64,000 bases of DNA from Nitrosomonas sp. (GCA_016708955.1 JADJES010000002.1:310001-374000), one strand, 5' to 3'; shown: positions 44,067-55,063, counted from the first letter of the stretch. The notes: generated from the letters alone by a model not told the origin. Program-made: numbers and translations.

Positions 44067-45465
44067 GTGTTTTTCACCGGGTTGTGTGATAGGTGCGACT
44101 GATAAGTTGGATTCGGCCGGCGGCTGAAGACCGGTATCAATGCCATAAGCCATATGCAATAAAGTGAGCGGGTGTAATTTTTGTGCTTTACTCTCGCCTA
44201 TGCCTTGTTCAATATGCCGTGCGGCGATGGCACAATCTGAACTGATGTAATCCGGATCTGATGCGGCCATTTGTTTAAAAACCGGCCGGCCAATTTTCAT
44301 CGAGTCGGCAAAGTGTTCGCTTTTTACACCCCAGGTGCCGTCATGGCCTGAGCAGCGTTCGACGACGTTGATTGTTGTATCGGGTATCAGTTGCAGAATA
44401 TCGCGAGTTTTTTTACCGATATTTTGCACGCGTTGATGGCAAGGGATATGGTAAGCCACATTTCCCAGCGGTTTCTTGAAATCCGTTTTGAGTAGACTGT
44501 CTTGGTTTCTTAATGCCAAATATTCAAATGGATCAAACATGGCGGCAGCAACGGCTTGCACGGCTTCATCATCCGGAAATAGCAGCGGCAATTCCTGTTT
44601 GTACATCAAGTGTACAGGAGGGCACGGCGGAGAGAATGGCATAGCCCGCTTGGGCCAGTTTCAGTAAGTGGGGAATATTTTCATTTTTGAGTTTTTCCAC
44701 TGCTTCCAGATCACCCAATTCCAGTTTCGGCATGCCGCAACAGGCTTCTTTTTCCACCAGACAGGCTGGAATTTCATTATGTTCCAGTATTTTCAGTAAA
44801 TCGTGGCCGATGCCCGGTTCGTTATAATTGATATAACAGGTGGCATAAATGGCGACTTTGCCGGGCGTGCGTGCGCCATCTTTTACCGGGAAAGTATCGT
44901 TGGGCTTAGCGCTTGAGCGGAATTTATTGGCTGTATATTCAGGCAATTTTCTATCGGCATGAATTCCCAGCATGCTGTCCATTATCTTGCGGGTAACCGG
45001 AGTTTTGTTAATGGTATTTACGGTTTGAACTACCACGGGAATAGTGGCAAGCTTACCCATCAAATCAGTGCTGGAGAGCAATTTGTCACGAAAACCGGCG
45101 CCCTTACTTTTATATTTGGCTGCTTTGGCGCGTAACATCAGATGCGGAAAATCAATGTTCCACTCATGCGGCGGCACATAAGGACATTTGGTCATGAAGC
45201 ACATATCGCAAAGATAGCAGCGATCGACCACTTCCCAGAACTGGTTTTTGTTGACGCTATCCAACTCGCCGGTAGCACTTTCATCAATCAAATCAAATAA
45301 GCGAGGAAAAGCCGTACAAAGATTGACGCAGCGGCGGCATCCCTGACAAATATCGAAAACGCGCTCCATTTCCTGATTCAGACTGGCTTCGTTATAAAAA
45401 TCAGGATTTTTCCAGTCAATAGGATGACGTTTCGGTGCTTCGAGACTGCCTTCACGAGTAGACAT
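44067..45465 (-). CDS. GlpC/HdrD-like Fe-S oxidoreductase (one frameshift)
   Basis: N-terminal [4Fe-4S] ferredoxin motifs CQGCRRCVNLC and CYLCDMCFMTKCPYVPP, then two CCG domains (ATCYINYNEPGIGHDLL...EKEACCGMPKL and VAYHIPCHQRVQNIGKKT...VERCSGHDGTWG). The frame shifts by one base near 44608 (AVPSCTL then MYKQELPLLFPDD). Together ~450 residues, followed without stop by DUF3501. Such proteins transfer electrons, here probably to rubrerythrin encoded upstream, in peroxide defence. The extra base may be a sequence error. Confidence 0.83.
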
Positions 45466-45580
45466 AGACGGGTTTCAGCGAGTAGAAAAAATTTTTTCGA
45501 TTAGAGGATGGGGTTTAACCAACGAATAGTTAGATAAACCCCAATGATTTCATGCAATAAGCGATCGTACGTGTAACGAA

Positions 45581-46004
45581 TTAATCGGCTAAGCTATCCA
45601 GTGCGCGCTGAAAGCGATTGGCATGAGAGCGTTCAGCTTTAGCCAGCGTTTCAAACCAGTCAGCGATTTCGTCAAACCCTTCATCACGTGCTGTTTTTGC
45701 CATGCCTGGATACATGTCGGTGTATTCATGCGTTTCACCTGCGATGGCTGTTTTCAGGTTGTCACGGGAAGCACCGAAAGGCATGCCGGTAGCAGGGTCG
45801 CCACAGTTCTCCAAGTATTCCAGATGACCATGCGCGTGACCGGTTTCACCTTCAGCGGTAGACCGGAATACAGCAGCGACGTCATTTTGTCCCTCTACGT
45901 CGGCCTTGGCTGCGAAATATAAATAGCGGACGATTAGCTTGAGATTCACCGGCAAAAGCGGCTTTCAGGTTTCCTTCTGTTTTAGATCCTTTTAGTCCCA
46001 TCAT
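45581..46004 (-). CDS. Rubrerythrin (one frameshift near the N-terminus)
   Basis: Starts MMGLKGSKTEGNLKAAFAGESQANR after AAGGAG; one extra base near 45930 shifts the frame, after which RYLYFAAKADVEGQNDVAAVFRS continues. The diiron ligands are in GESQANR, RSTAEGETGHAHGHLEYL, IAGETHEYTDMYPGMA and TLAKAERSHANRF. The C-terminal rubredoxin domain of classical rubrerythrin is missing, a common short form of ~140 aa. It reduces hydrogen peroxide. It heads the operon with the Fe-S oxidoreductase, DUF3501 and CNP1-like genes. Confidence 0.87.
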
Positions 46005-46510
46005 TTTCTCCTTTTTAGATTAACGAGTTTTTGTAGTTGTTAAAGATGAAAAAAATGTATTTACGTATCGCACAAAACTTAGATTAACTGAGAAACGCAG
46101 GCGTGAGGTGATGATTCTGCATCTTGCCAAAGTTTTCTTCAATCTAATCAGAGCATGGCGAGTGCGTGACAATACAAAATCCAATCCGTGCAAGGAGACT
46201 ATCGAAGGGCTTGTGGATTGTCAACTGTCTGGGTGTAGAACAAGTAGACTGAGAACAAGTAAGCTTTCGGGTTGGTAGCGAAAGGTCTGCGATGTTTTAT
46301 TAAGGTATCTGATGAAGGCGTATCAAGTTGATTGCCGTTTGCTTCTCTTTGGCTGCATGGAAGGCGAGAATCCTAGTAAAATTGATCCTTCTAGGTAGTT
46401 GTCCTCAGTACACCCAGTGAGTATTCGGTATTCAATTTGTAATTTCACCTAACAAACGACATTTAATCAACAATTTTTTAGTTTAATCACTGCGTCAATT
46501 CACTCAGTTT
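46005..46510. other. Intergenic, no gene recognised
   Basis: About 500 bp between the divergent rubrerythrin and MFS genes. All frames are interrupted; the last 100 bp before the MFS gene are AT-rich and may contain its promoter. No RNA gene, repeat or regulator site was recognised. Confidence 0.5.
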
Positions 46511-47659
46511 ATGCCTTCACTACCTTATTGGCGCCTTTCTGGTTTTTATTTCTTTTACTTTGCGGTGATTGGCGCATTTGCACCGTATTGGAGCTTGTAT
46601 TTGCAATCCCTTGGATTTAGTGCGCTGCAAATCGGTGTATTAATGTCATTGCTATTATTTACCCGAATTTTCTCACCAGCTGCCTGGGGGTGGTTGGCCG
46701 ATCATATGGGGAAGCGCGTTCGGGTTGTGCAGATTGCTGCTGCAAGTGGATTATTAAGTTTCTGCGGTTTTTTCTTGGGCGAATCGTTTGCCTGGGTATT
46801 TTTTGTTATGTTGGCAATGAGTTTTTTCTGGAGCGCCTCATTGCCGCTTATGGAGGCAATTACTTTGTCGCATCTGGGAGAGCGCACCGATAAATACGGG
46901 CGTATTCGTTCCTGGGGCTCCGTCGGATTTGTTTTGGCGGTGGTTGGTATCGGTTATTTCTTGCAAAGCGTGGAAATTATCTGGTTACTTTGGATTATTC
47001 TGGGATTAAAGTTTGGTATTTTGATTTTTTCTTATCAAATTCCAGAGAAGGAAATCATCAACTATACCGCAGGATTGCATACGGTACGGCAGATCTGCCT
47101 GCGTCCGGAAGTCATGGCTTTTTTGATCGCCAGTTTATTGATGTTGTTTGCGCATGGCGCGTACTATACGTTTTTCTCAATCTATCTGGTTGAACATGGC
47201 TATGACAAGGGATTTATCGGATGGTTATGGGCTACCGGTGTTATCTGTGAAATCGGTATTTTTTTTATTATGCCGTGGTTGATGCGGCATTTTAGTTTAA
47301 AGCACATATTAATTTTTAGCTTTGCCTGCGCCATTCTGCGTTTTCTGTTGATAGGTCAGGGTGTCGAATGGCCGCTAATTATCGTTTTTGCACAAATATT
47401 ACACGCAGCAACTTATGGCGCGCATCATATTGCGGCCATGATGGTGATACATCAATTCTTTCGTGGCCGTCATCAAGCGAAAGGCCAAGCGATTTATACC
47501 AGCATTGCTTATGGACTGGGCGGTGCCTTGGGAGCAATATCTAGCGGTTATACTTGGGATTGGCTGGGAGCAGAGACCACTTTCTTTATCAGTGCTGCCG
47601 CGGCGTTAACCGGCATGATCTTAATCGCATGGAAAATGAAACCATTCACTCATCAATAG
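46511..47659 (+). CDS. MFS transporter (HcaT/PPP-like)
   Basis: A 382-residue transporter with twelve predicted helices. The beginning WRLSGFYFFYFAVIGAFAPYWSLYLQSLG, the loop 2-3 motif GWLADHMGKRVRV and GRIRSWGSVGFVLAVV match the MFS_1-like group that includes the phenylpropionate transporter HcaT. The real substrate is unknown. In related betaproteobacteria the gene commonly precedes leuC. No close upstream partner; the gap to leuC is 76 bp. Confidence 0.85.
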   Translation: MPSLPYWRLSGFYFFYFAVIGAFAPYWSLYLQSLGFSALQIGVLMSLLLFTRIFSPAAWGWLADHMGKRVRVVQIAAASGLLSFCGFFLGESFAWVFFVMLAMSFFWSASLPLMEAITLSHLGERTDKYGRIRSWGSVGFVLAVVGIGYFLQSVEIIWLLWIILGLKFGILIFSYQIPEKEIINYTAGLHTVRQICLRPEVMAFLIASLLMLFAHGAYYTFFSIYLVEHGYDKGFIGWLWATGVICEIGIFFIMPWLMRHFSLKHILIFSFACAILRFLLIGQGVEWPLIIVFAQILHAATYGAHHIAAMMVIHQFFRGRHQAKGQAIYTSIAYGLGGALGAISSGYTWDWLGAETTFFISAAAALTGMILIAWKMKPFTHQ

Positions 47660-47735
47660 ATTGTGCTGCGTATAGTTTGTTGAATCAGTAAACTTTATGG
47701 GATAATTGCAGGCTAATTAAAAAATTTAAACTTGT

Positions 47736-49151
47736 ATGATGCAAACGTTATACGACAAGTTGTGGAATCAACATGTGGTTCATACTGAATCGGCCGAGCC
47801 GGACAGTATGACATTGATCTATATTGACCGTCATTTAGTGCATGAAGTGACCAGTCCGCAAGCATTCGAAAGTTTAAAGCTGGCTGGGCGGAAACCTTGG
47901 CGCCTTGATTCTATTCTGGCCGTTGCGGATCATAATGTTCCAACGACCGATCGCAGTCATGGCATACATGACCCCATTTCTCGTTTGCAAGTCGATACCT
48001 TGGACCAGAACTGCGATGAACTGGGGATTACCGAATTTAAAATGCAGGATTTGCGCCAAGGTATTGTGCATGTCATTGGCCCTGAACAAGGCGCAACATT
48101 GCCAGGCATGACGGTTGTTTGTGGCGATTCACATACCAGTACGCACGGTGCTTTTGGTTGCTTGGCATTTGGTATCGGCACTTCAGAGGTTGAGCATGTA
48201 TTAGCAACACAGTGCTTATTGATGAAAAAAGCCAAAGCCATGCGTATTTCCGTTGAAGGCAAATTGGGTAGTGGGGTGACCGCTAAAGATATCGCTTTGG
48301 CAATCATCGGCGAAATCGGTACTGCTGGCGGCACGGGTTATGCGATCGAATTTACTGGCAGCGCGATCCGGGCGTTATCCATGGAAGGACGCATGACGCT
48401 GTGTAATATGGCGATTGAAGCCGGTGCACGCGCTGGCATGGTGGCTGTTGATGATACCACGATTAATTACATTAAAGGACGGCCTTTTGCGCCCAAAGGT
48501 GAGTTGTGGGATAGGGCGGTCGCTTATTGGCGCACACTGCAAAGCGATGCCGATGCGGTTTTTGACCGGACAGTTGCTTTAGATGCTGCACAAATCAAAC
48601 CCCAGGTTACTTGGGGGACTTCTCCTGAAATGGTGACCACGATCGATGGCGCGGTGCCGGATCCTTCACTCATTAGCGATGAAGTGAAGCGCCATGATAT
48701 GCAACAAGCGTTAAATTATATGGGGTTAGTTGCCAACACACCGATTCGTCAGATTGCCCTCGATAAAATATTTATTGGTTCTTGCACCAATTCACGCATT
48801 GAAGATTTACGGGCGGCCGCACAAATCGTTAAAGGAAAACGTATTGCTGCGACCATTAAGCAGGCACTGGTTGTGCCTGGTTCAGGTTTGGTCAAGAAAC
48901 AAGCCGAGCAAGAAGGGCTGGATCGGATTTTTCTCGCAGCCGGATTTGAATGGCGTGAACCCGGTTGTTCCATGTGTCTGGCAATGAATGATGACCGGCT
49001 GACTGCCGGTGAACGCTGCGCTTCCACTTCAAATCGAAATTTTGAAGGCAGGCAAGGACCCGGCGGCAGAACACATTTGGTTAGCCCGGCAATGGCTGCA
49101 GCGGCCGCAATTGCCGGTCATTTTGTCGATGTGCGTGAAATAGGCGAGTAA
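47736..49151 (+). CDS. leuC: 3-isopropylmalate dehydratase large subunit
   Basis: A 471-residue aconitase-family protein. Iron-sulfur cysteines are in IGSCTNSRIEDLRAAA and GCSMCLAMN; VCGDSHTSTHGAFG, FGIGTSEVEHVLATQ and FEGRQGPGGRTHLVSPAMAAAAA are typical. It isomerises 2- to 3-isopropylmalate in leucine synthesis with LeuD. Start ATG at 47736, another directly at 47739. First of the leuCDB group, 8 bp before leuD. Confidence 0.96.
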   Translation: MMQTLYDKLWNQHVVHTESAEPDSMTLIYIDRHLVHEVTSPQAFESLKLAGRKPWRLDSILAVADHNVPTTDRSHGIHDPISRLQVDTLDQNCDELGITEFKMQDLRQGIVHVIGPEQGATLPGMTVVCGDSHTSTHGAFGCLAFGIGTSEVEHVLATQCLLMKKAKAMRISVEGKLGSGVTAKDIALAIIGEIGTAGGTGYAIEFTGSAIRALSMEGRMTLCNMAIEAGARAGMVAVDDTTINYIKGRPFAPKGELWDRAVAYWRTLQSDADAVFDRTVALDAAQIKPQVTWGTSPEMVTTIDGAVPDPSLISDEVKRHDMQQALNYMGLVANTPIRQIALDKIFIGSCTNSRIEDLRAAAQIVKGKRIAATIKQALVVPGSGLVKKQAEQEGLDRIFLAAGFEWREPGCSMCLAMNDDRLTAGERCASTSNRNFEGRQGPGGRTHLVSPAMAAAAAIAGHFVDVREIGE

Positions 49152-49159
49152 CCTAATCA

Positions 49160-49798
49160 ATGGAAAAATTTCATACTTTTACTGGTTTGGCAGCACCGCT
49201 GGATCGTGCTAATGTCGATACCGATGCGATCATCCCAAAACAATTTCTTAAATCGATCAAACGCTCGGGCTTTGGTCAAAACCTGTTTGATGAATGGCGC
49301 TATCTGGATCATGGAGAGCCGGGTATGGATCCGGCGCAGCGTCGACCAAATCCGGAATTCGTGTTGAACCAACCGCGATATCAAGGTGCGCAGATATTAT
49401 TGGCGCGTGCAAATTTTGGTTGCGGATCGAGCCGAGAGCATGCGCCGTGGTCGCTTCAGGATTATGGTTTTCGTGTCATCATCGCCCCCAGTTTTGCAGA
49501 TATATTTTTTAACAATTGTTTCAAGATTGGTTTACTGCCGATCATTCTTGACGCGGCGGTACTGGATCGTCTGTTTGATGCGGTGAAATCAACCGAAGGA
49601 TATTGCCTGACGATAGATCTACAAAAGCAAACAGTGACTACCCAAAACAATGAGGAATTTAGCTTTGCTGTCGATGTTTTTCGCAAACACTGTCAGCTGA
49701 ATGGCCTCGATGAGATTGGATTGACATTGCAACAGGCGGAGAAAATCAAACAATTTGAACTGAAACGCCGTAGTGAGCAGCCGTGGCTGTTTATGTGA
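49160..49798 (+). CDS. leuD: 3-isopropylmalate dehydratase small subunit
   Basis: A 212-residue swivel-domain subunit: LDRANVDTDAIIPKQFLKSIKRSGFG, LLARANFGCGSSREHAPWSLQDYGFRVIIAPSFADIF, NNCFKIGLLPI. Length and motifs are normal for LeuD. It forms the heterodimer with LeuC encoded immediately upstream and is followed by leuB after 23 bp, consistent with one operon. Confidence 0.96.
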   Translation: MEKFHTFTGLAAPLDRANVDTDAIIPKQFLKSIKRSGFGQNLFDEWRYLDHGEPGMDPAQRRPNPEFVLNQPRYQGAQILLARANFGCGSSREHAPWSLQDYGFRVIIAPSFADIFFNNCFKIGLLPIILDAAVLDRLFDAVKSTEGYCLTIDLQKQTVTTQNNEEFSFAVDVFRKHCQLNGLDEIGLTLQQAEKIKQFELKRRSEQPWLFM

Positions 49799-49821
49799 AT
49801 GACATTGCTGAAAGTTAGGAT

Positions 49822-50886
49822 ATGATGAAAATTGCTGTTTTAGCGGGCGACGGTATTGGACCGGAAATCGTAGCACAAGCCGTGCGTGTGTTGAATGCTT
49901 TAAAATCCGATGGCCTGGCGATTGAATTGGAGTATGGGCTGATCGGCGGGTGTGCTGTTGATGCGACCGGAGAACCGTATCCTGACGCAACGCATCGATT
50001 GGCGAGTCAGGCAGATGCGATTCTGCTGGGTGCGGTAGGCGGGTCTCAATATGATACATTGCCGCGCCAACAACGTCCCGAACGCGGCTTGCTTGCTATT
50101 CGTAAGGAGCTGAATTTATTTGCCAATTTGCGGCCAGCGATACTTTATCCGGAATTGGCCAATGCTTCCAGTTTGAAATATGATGTGGTTGCCGGACTCG
50201 ATATCATGATCGTGCGCGAACTGACCGGCGATATTTATTTTGGTGAGCCGCGCGGTATTGAAATGCGTAACGGGCAACGTGTCGGATTCAACACGATGAT
50301 CTACAGTGAAGCAGAAATCCGGCGTATTGCACATGTTGCTTTTCGGGCGGCCAGTAAACGGCAGGGTAAGTTATGCTCCGTCGATAAAATGAATGTGCTG
50401 GAATGTACGCAATTATGGCGCGACGTAGTTATCGAAGTATCCAAGGAATACCCGCAAGTGACGCTTTCGCATATGCTGGTCGATAATGCCGCCATGCAAT
50501 TGGTTCGTAATCCCAAACAGTTTGATGTGATTGTGACCGGGAACATGTTTGGCGATATATTGTCTGACGAAGCCTCGATGTTGACGGGATCAATTGGAAT
50601 GTTGCCTTCTGCTTCGCTGGATGAGAATAATAAAGGTTTGTACGAGCCGATTCACGGTTCGGCACCTGATCTTGCCGGGAGGGATCTGGCTAATCCGCTT
50701 GCAACCATACTTTCAGTTGCCATGATGTTGCGCTATACATTTAATCAGGAGGAAGCTGCGCTTCGAATAGAAGGCGCGATTAAAAAAGTATTGGCATTGG
50801 GCTTCAGAACAAAAGATATTGATGAACCGGGTATGAAATCTGTTGGTACGCAAGCAATGGGTGATGCCGTACTGTCATTTCTGTGA
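49822..50886 (+). CDS. leuB: 3-isopropylmalate dehydrogenase
   Basis: A 354-residue beta-decarboxylating dehydrogenase: IAVLAGDGIGPEIVAQA, LLGAVGG, RPERGLLAIRKELNLFANLRPA, the substrate/metal motif SHMLVDNAAMQLVRNPKQFDVIVTGNMFGDILSDEASML and the NAD site HGSAPDLAGRDLANPLATI. It oxidises 3-isopropylmalate to 2-oxoisocaproate with NAD. Third gene of leuCDB; about 160 bp separate it from asd. Confidence 0.96.
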   Translation: MMKIAVLAGDGIGPEIVAQAVRVLNALKSDGLAIELEYGLIGGCAVDATGEPYPDATHRLASQADAILLGAVGGSQYDTLPRQQRPERGLLAIRKELNLFANLRPAILYPELANASSLKYDVVAGLDIMIVRELTGDIYFGEPRGIEMRNGQRVGFNTMIYSEAEIRRIAHVAFRAASKRQGKLCSVDKMNVLECTQLWRDVVIEVSKEYPQVTLSHMLVDNAAMQLVRNPKQFDVIVTGNMFGDILSDEASMLTGSIGMLPSASLDENNKGLYEPIHGSAPDLAGRDLANPLATILSVAMMLRYTFNQEEAALRIEGAIKKVLALGFRTKDIDEPGMKSVGTQAMGDAVLSFL

Positions 50887-51043
50887 AATGATTCTAAATA
50901 GTAAATTTAATGTCAGGGTAGCTTGAATTAAGGTGGAATTAGTGCATTAAATCATTTGTTATACATTTATAAAGTAAGCTAATATTTACAAAAGTGTTTT
51001 TTATTAGTTAACCGATTGTCAATTTTAGGATAAGAGATAAGCA

Positions 51044-52155
51044 ATGAAACAAGTTGGTTTTGTTGGCTGGCGAGGAATGGTTGGCTCCGTATTAATGCAG
51101 AGGATGCGAGAAGAGGAAGATTTCTCGCTGATAGATCCTGTTTTTTTTACAACATCACAAAAAGGTGGTGCGGGCCCTGAGATTGGCAAGGAAATTCCAT
51201 CCTTAAAAGATGCTTTTGATATCAAACAACTCAGTGCAATGGATATCATTATTTCCTGTCAGGGTGGTGATTATACCAATCAAGTTGTCAAGCAGTTACG
51301 CCAATCCGGATGGCAAGGCTATTGGATAGATGCAGCATCTGCGCTGCGCATGGAAGATGATGCGGTCATCATACTAGATCCGGTTAATATGCCAGTGATC
51401 AAACAAGCATTGCATGATGGCGTCAAAAACTATATTGGTGGTAATTGTACGGTAAGCTTGATGTTAATGGCGGTCGGTGGTCTTTTGATAAAGGGTTGGT
51501 GGAATGGATGAGCGCCATGACTTACCAGGCGGCATCGGGCGCGGGAGCCAAAAATATGCGTGAATTACTCCAGCAAATGGGTGAAGCGCATAGGGTGGCT
51601 AAAGATTTGCTGGATAATCCTGCTTCAAATATTCTCGACATAGATCGAGAAGTTGCAGGTACCTTGCGTGATAATAAATTTCCGACAGAAAATTTTGGCG
51701 TGCCATTGGCAGGTAGTTTGATTCCTTGGATTGATAAAGAGGTAGCTAATGGACAGAGTCGTGAAGAATGGAAAGGTCAAGCAGAGACCAATAAAATTCT
51801 CGGCAGCAGTAACCGGCAAATTCCTGTTGATGGCATCTGCGTGCGTGTCGGCGCGATGCGATGCCATAGCCAAGCTTTGACGATCAAATTAAAACAAGAT
51901 GTACCATTAGATGAAATTGAAGAAATTATCGCGAGCTCGAATGATTGGGTGCAGATTGTCCCCAATGAAAGAGCAGCAACAACCTCAAGATTAACACCCA
52001 CTGCAGTAACGGGATCTCTATCGATACCGGTAGGACGTATGCGGAAACTGGCGATGGGTGGAGAATATTTGTCTGTTTTTACAGTAGGTGATCAATTGCT
52101 CTGGGGTGCCGCAGAGCCGCTACGGAGAATGTTGCGTATACTGGTTGAACATTAA
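51044..52155 (+). CDS. asd: Aspartate-semialdehyde dehydrogenase (one frameshift)
   Basis: N-terminal NADP-binding start KQVGFVGWRGMVGSVLMQRM, phosphate site SAMDIIISCQGGDYTNQV, catalytic Cys in GGNCTVSLMLMA, then after a lost T near 51485 (GGLFDKGLVEWMSAMTYQAASGAGA) the remaining domain with VPWIDKE-like SLIPWIDKEVANGQSREEWKGQ, VRVGAMRCHSQALTIKL and PVGRMRKL. The joined length of ~370 aa is normal. It feeds lysine, methionine, threonine and diaminopimelate synthesis and is normally essential, so this indel in a T-run is probably a sequence error. Confidence 0.92.
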
Positions 52156-52263
52156 GTATATTCATTTATTCGTTGATTTAAAGATTTTAGCTGATGATTG
52201 GTTTGTTTAATATGAATTAGCCTGTAATTTAAAGCATAATCGCAGCTTGCGTGATTACGCTAC

Positions 52264-54858
52264 ATGCTAGCCTTTCGATATTTATTTTCAAGAAACAGAG
52301 AGGGTACTTCGGTGTATAAAACATCTTTTAGAGTAAGCTTGTTTGTAATCATTCTGATGTTGCCATGCGCTATTATTCAGGCGGCGGGACTCGGTAAATT
52401 GACACTCAATTCAGCATTGGGACAACCCCTAAATGCTGAAATTGATATCGTAACCACCAGCAGTGATGAAGTGCAATCTCTAAAAGCCAGTGTCGCAACG
52501 CGAGAGGCATATGCGCAAGCTGGTATTAGCTATGAGTCTATCCTGTCATCTGTCAAAGCTTCGATAGAGTCAAGAATCAATGGCAATCCCTATATCAAGT
52601 TGACTTCGCCACAAGCTGTTAATGATCCCTTCTTAATGATATTGATGGAGTTGAATTGGGCTTCAGGGCGCATTTTGCGCGAATATACCGTCTTGCTTGA
52701 TCCGGTTGAAGCGAATACACAGAATCTTGCTGCGGCGAATAGCAATCCTGCCCCGATGATCACTGCAACAAGACTAGATGCTGAAAAATCTCCTGATATC
52801 GAAAAAATTAATCAAGAGGCAAGCTCATCTAAATCGAAGAATGGTTCTTCTAGTCAAACGAAGAAAACTTATGGGCCGGTGAACCGGGGAGATACCCTGT
52901 CTTCAATTGCCCGTCAGGTTTTGCCGGCCGGGGTCGATCTTAATCAGATGCTTGTGGCACTTTATCGCGCGAATCGTGACGCCTTCATTGCTGACAATAT
53001 GAATTTGCTCAGAGCTGGTGTCGTTCTAAAGATACCCGAGAAAAGTGAAATATCAGCCATTGATACCTCAACGGCGAAGGCCGAAATCAAAACACAGATT
53101 GGGGATTGGCGTAATTATCAAGGAAAGTTGGCGACGATCAGCAGAGAATCGCCAGCATCTCACACAATCAGTCAGTCGGATCAAGGTCAAATCACGACCA
53201 GTATTGATAAAAAATCTATTGCAGCATCTGGAGCCCCAAAAGAAGTTTTGAAACTATCAAGTGGCACTCAATTGCTTGATAAAGATGGCCAGATTGCTGA
53301 AGCTACTTTAGTAGATCGTCTCCGGATGATGGAAGAAGATGCTATCGCACGCAATCTTGCTCTGCAGGAAGCCAATCAGCGTGTGGCGATGCTGGAAAAA
53401 AGCATTGAAAATATGAAGCAATTATTGGAATTGAAGGATTCTGTTTTAGCTCAGGCACAAATTAAAGCGGAGTCTGTTACAAGACAACCAGAGGTGCGCT
53501 CACCTGTGACGGTTAACGCGTTAACTGAAAAAGATCCAATGCTGGGTATGGATTCCCCGCAGGTACAAGAAACTCCGGTAATTCAACCCGCCACTGAATC
53601 TATACAGAGTACAACAATTAGTCCACCGCAATCACCTGAAACCTCTGAACGATCATTGACCGACCAACTATTCGACTATATTGAATATATTGGTGCTGCC
53701 TTGACTCTAGTATTGTTACTCACTTTGCTGATTCTTAAACGGCGCCGAGATCAGTTAAAAGAAGATTTTGAAGAGGATGACACAACGAAAGAAGATTTTT
53801 CTTCATCAATGCGATCGCGAATGGCATCAATGGCAGCCGCCCAGACTGCTGTGCCTCCGACTGATACAGAACAGTCTATATCAGGGGAAGCGGAGGGTGA
53901 TTTAACCTATGAAAATATCGATGCTTATTCTGAAATCGAAGAGCAGGATGAGGTGTTTGATAAAGAAGAGATTTCTTATGAAGAAGATGAGCGCGTCGAG
54001 AAATATGGCTCAAACTTAGCATCTATTTCTGAGTCTCGGGTTGAAGATGAGTTGTTGCCAGATAATTCACAACAGGATGTTGAAGTAGATCTAAAAGAAA
54101 ATTTTGAGGAAGATTATAGCCAATTCACTGATTCTTCACAGACGGGCGGCCCCGCAGAATTTGCCAATGAAATAGATTTTGATTTGAGCGATGAAATCGA
54201 TAAAGGCAAAAAGAATTTAGCTTCAAATGAAATTTTTTCAACGGAAAGCTCTGTGGAAGAAGGTGCTGAATTCCCGAATGATCCCGAGAGTTTGAAAGAA
54301 GCCAATGTTTCCGATTATGCATTGGAGATTAATTTTGATGAATCAGAACAGCCTTTAGATTCTGTAAATTCCAATGATAAAGCTGCAGAGAAGAATAATG
54401 AGGGGATGGATTTTGATCTTGCTGACTCAGAAATCGATTTGACGGAAGAAGAATCTGCAAGTGAAATTGAAGTTCCCAAAATTAATGATGAGTTTAGCTC
54501 TTTTGATAGCAATGCAGAAAAACCCGGCTTAGCGGATAAACCTGTGGAAGTTGATCAATCTCAGGAGATTGCACCGGATACGGCGGGATCAGAGTCATTG
54601 TCTAAGATGCCTGAGTTGGAATTAGCCGATATTAATTTGGATCTTGAAGATACCAATCCGGTGGACGAGAAAGTTGAAAAAGCGGATTTAAACGATACGG
54701 GTGAGGAATGGCAGGAAATTGAAACCAAACTTGATTTGGCAAAAGCTTATCTTGAAATGGATGATAAAGAAGGTGCCAAAGAAATGCTTGAAGAAGTAAT
54801 ACGCGACGGTGATACAAAACAACAGAAAGCTGCAAAGAAAATGCTGAAAAGCCTTTAA
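52264..54858 (+). CDS. fimV: FimV/HubP-type polar hub protein
   Basis: An 864-residue protein: signal segment (FVIILMLPCAIIQA), FimV N-terminal domain beginning AGLGKLTLNSALGQPLNAEIDI, LysM-like peptidoglycan-binding domain (about residues 203-258, NRGDTLSSIARQVLPAGVDLNQM), a coiled coil (~360-400), one membrane helix (~472-493, GAALTLVLLLTLLILKRRR) and a long acidic repeat-rich cytoplasmic region ending in a TPR-like FimV C-terminus (LDLAKAYLEMDDKEGAKEMLEEVI). FimV organises the cell pole and type IV pili. An alternative GTG start exists at 52312. The asd-fimV-truA order is typical of betaproteobacteria. Confidence 0.92.
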   Translation: MLAFRYLFSRNREGTSVYKTSFRVSLFVIILMLPCAIIQAAGLGKLTLNSALGQPLNAEIDIVTTSSDEVQSLKASVATREAYAQAGISYESILSSVKASIESRINGNPYIKLTSPQAVNDPFLMILMELNWASGRILREYTVLLDPVEANTQNLAAANSNPAPMITATRLDAEKSPDIEKINQEASSSKSKNGSSSQTKKTYGPVNRGDTLSSIARQVLPAGVDLNQMLVALYRANRDAFIADNMNLLRAGVVLKIPEKSEISAIDTSTAKAEIKTQIGDWRNYQGKLATISRESPASHTISQSDQGQITTSIDKKSIAASGAPKEVLKLSSGTQLLDKDGQIAEATLVDRLRMMEEDAIARNLALQEANQRVAMLEKSIENMKQLLELKDSVLAQAQIKAESVTRQPEVRSPVTVNALTEKDPMLGMDSPQVQETPVIQPATESIQSTTISPPQSPETSERSLTDQLFDYIEYIGAALTLVLLLTLLILKRRRDQLKEDFEEDDTTKEDFSSSMRSRMASMAAAQTAVPPTDTEQSISGEAEGDLTYENIDAYSEIEEQDEVFDKEEISYEEDERVEKYGSNLASISESRVEDELLPDNSQQDVEVDLKENFEEDYSQFTDSSQTGGPAEFANEIDFDLSDEIDKGKKNLASNEIFSTESSVEEGAEFPNDPESLKEANVSDYALEINFDESEQPLDSVNSNDKAAEKNNEGMDFDLADSEIDLTEEESASEIEVPKINDEFSSFDSNAEKPGLADKPVEVDQSQEIAPDTAGSESLSKMPELELADINLDLEDTNPVDEKVEKADLNDTGEEWQEIETKLDLAKAYLEMDDKEGAKEMLEEVIRDGDTKQQKAAKKMLKSL

Positions 54859-54865
54859 CCAGCGC

Positions 54866-54988
54866 TGAGTAACTATCTGCGTTGCCGCTGCGGTGTTAAT
54901 AACAAGCTAAGAATGCTCATTTATCATAAATACACTGCGCTTTTTCGCCTGTTTTTGCCTAGCATCGGCTTCCTCGAATCGTTTTTCA
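54866..54988. repeat. Interspersed repeat R, copy 2
   Basis: GTAACTATCTGCGTTGCCGC...TTTTTCGCCTGTTTTTGCC...GCATCGGCTTCCTCGAA is a diverged copy of 15466-15588. It fills most of the gap between fimV and truA. Confidence 0.65.
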
Positions 54989-55063
54989 AAGGCCTTTTAA
55001 CGATATCTATGGTCACAGCGCAATATTGGACATTGATCAATTTGGAATGGCGGGTTTTTCTTC

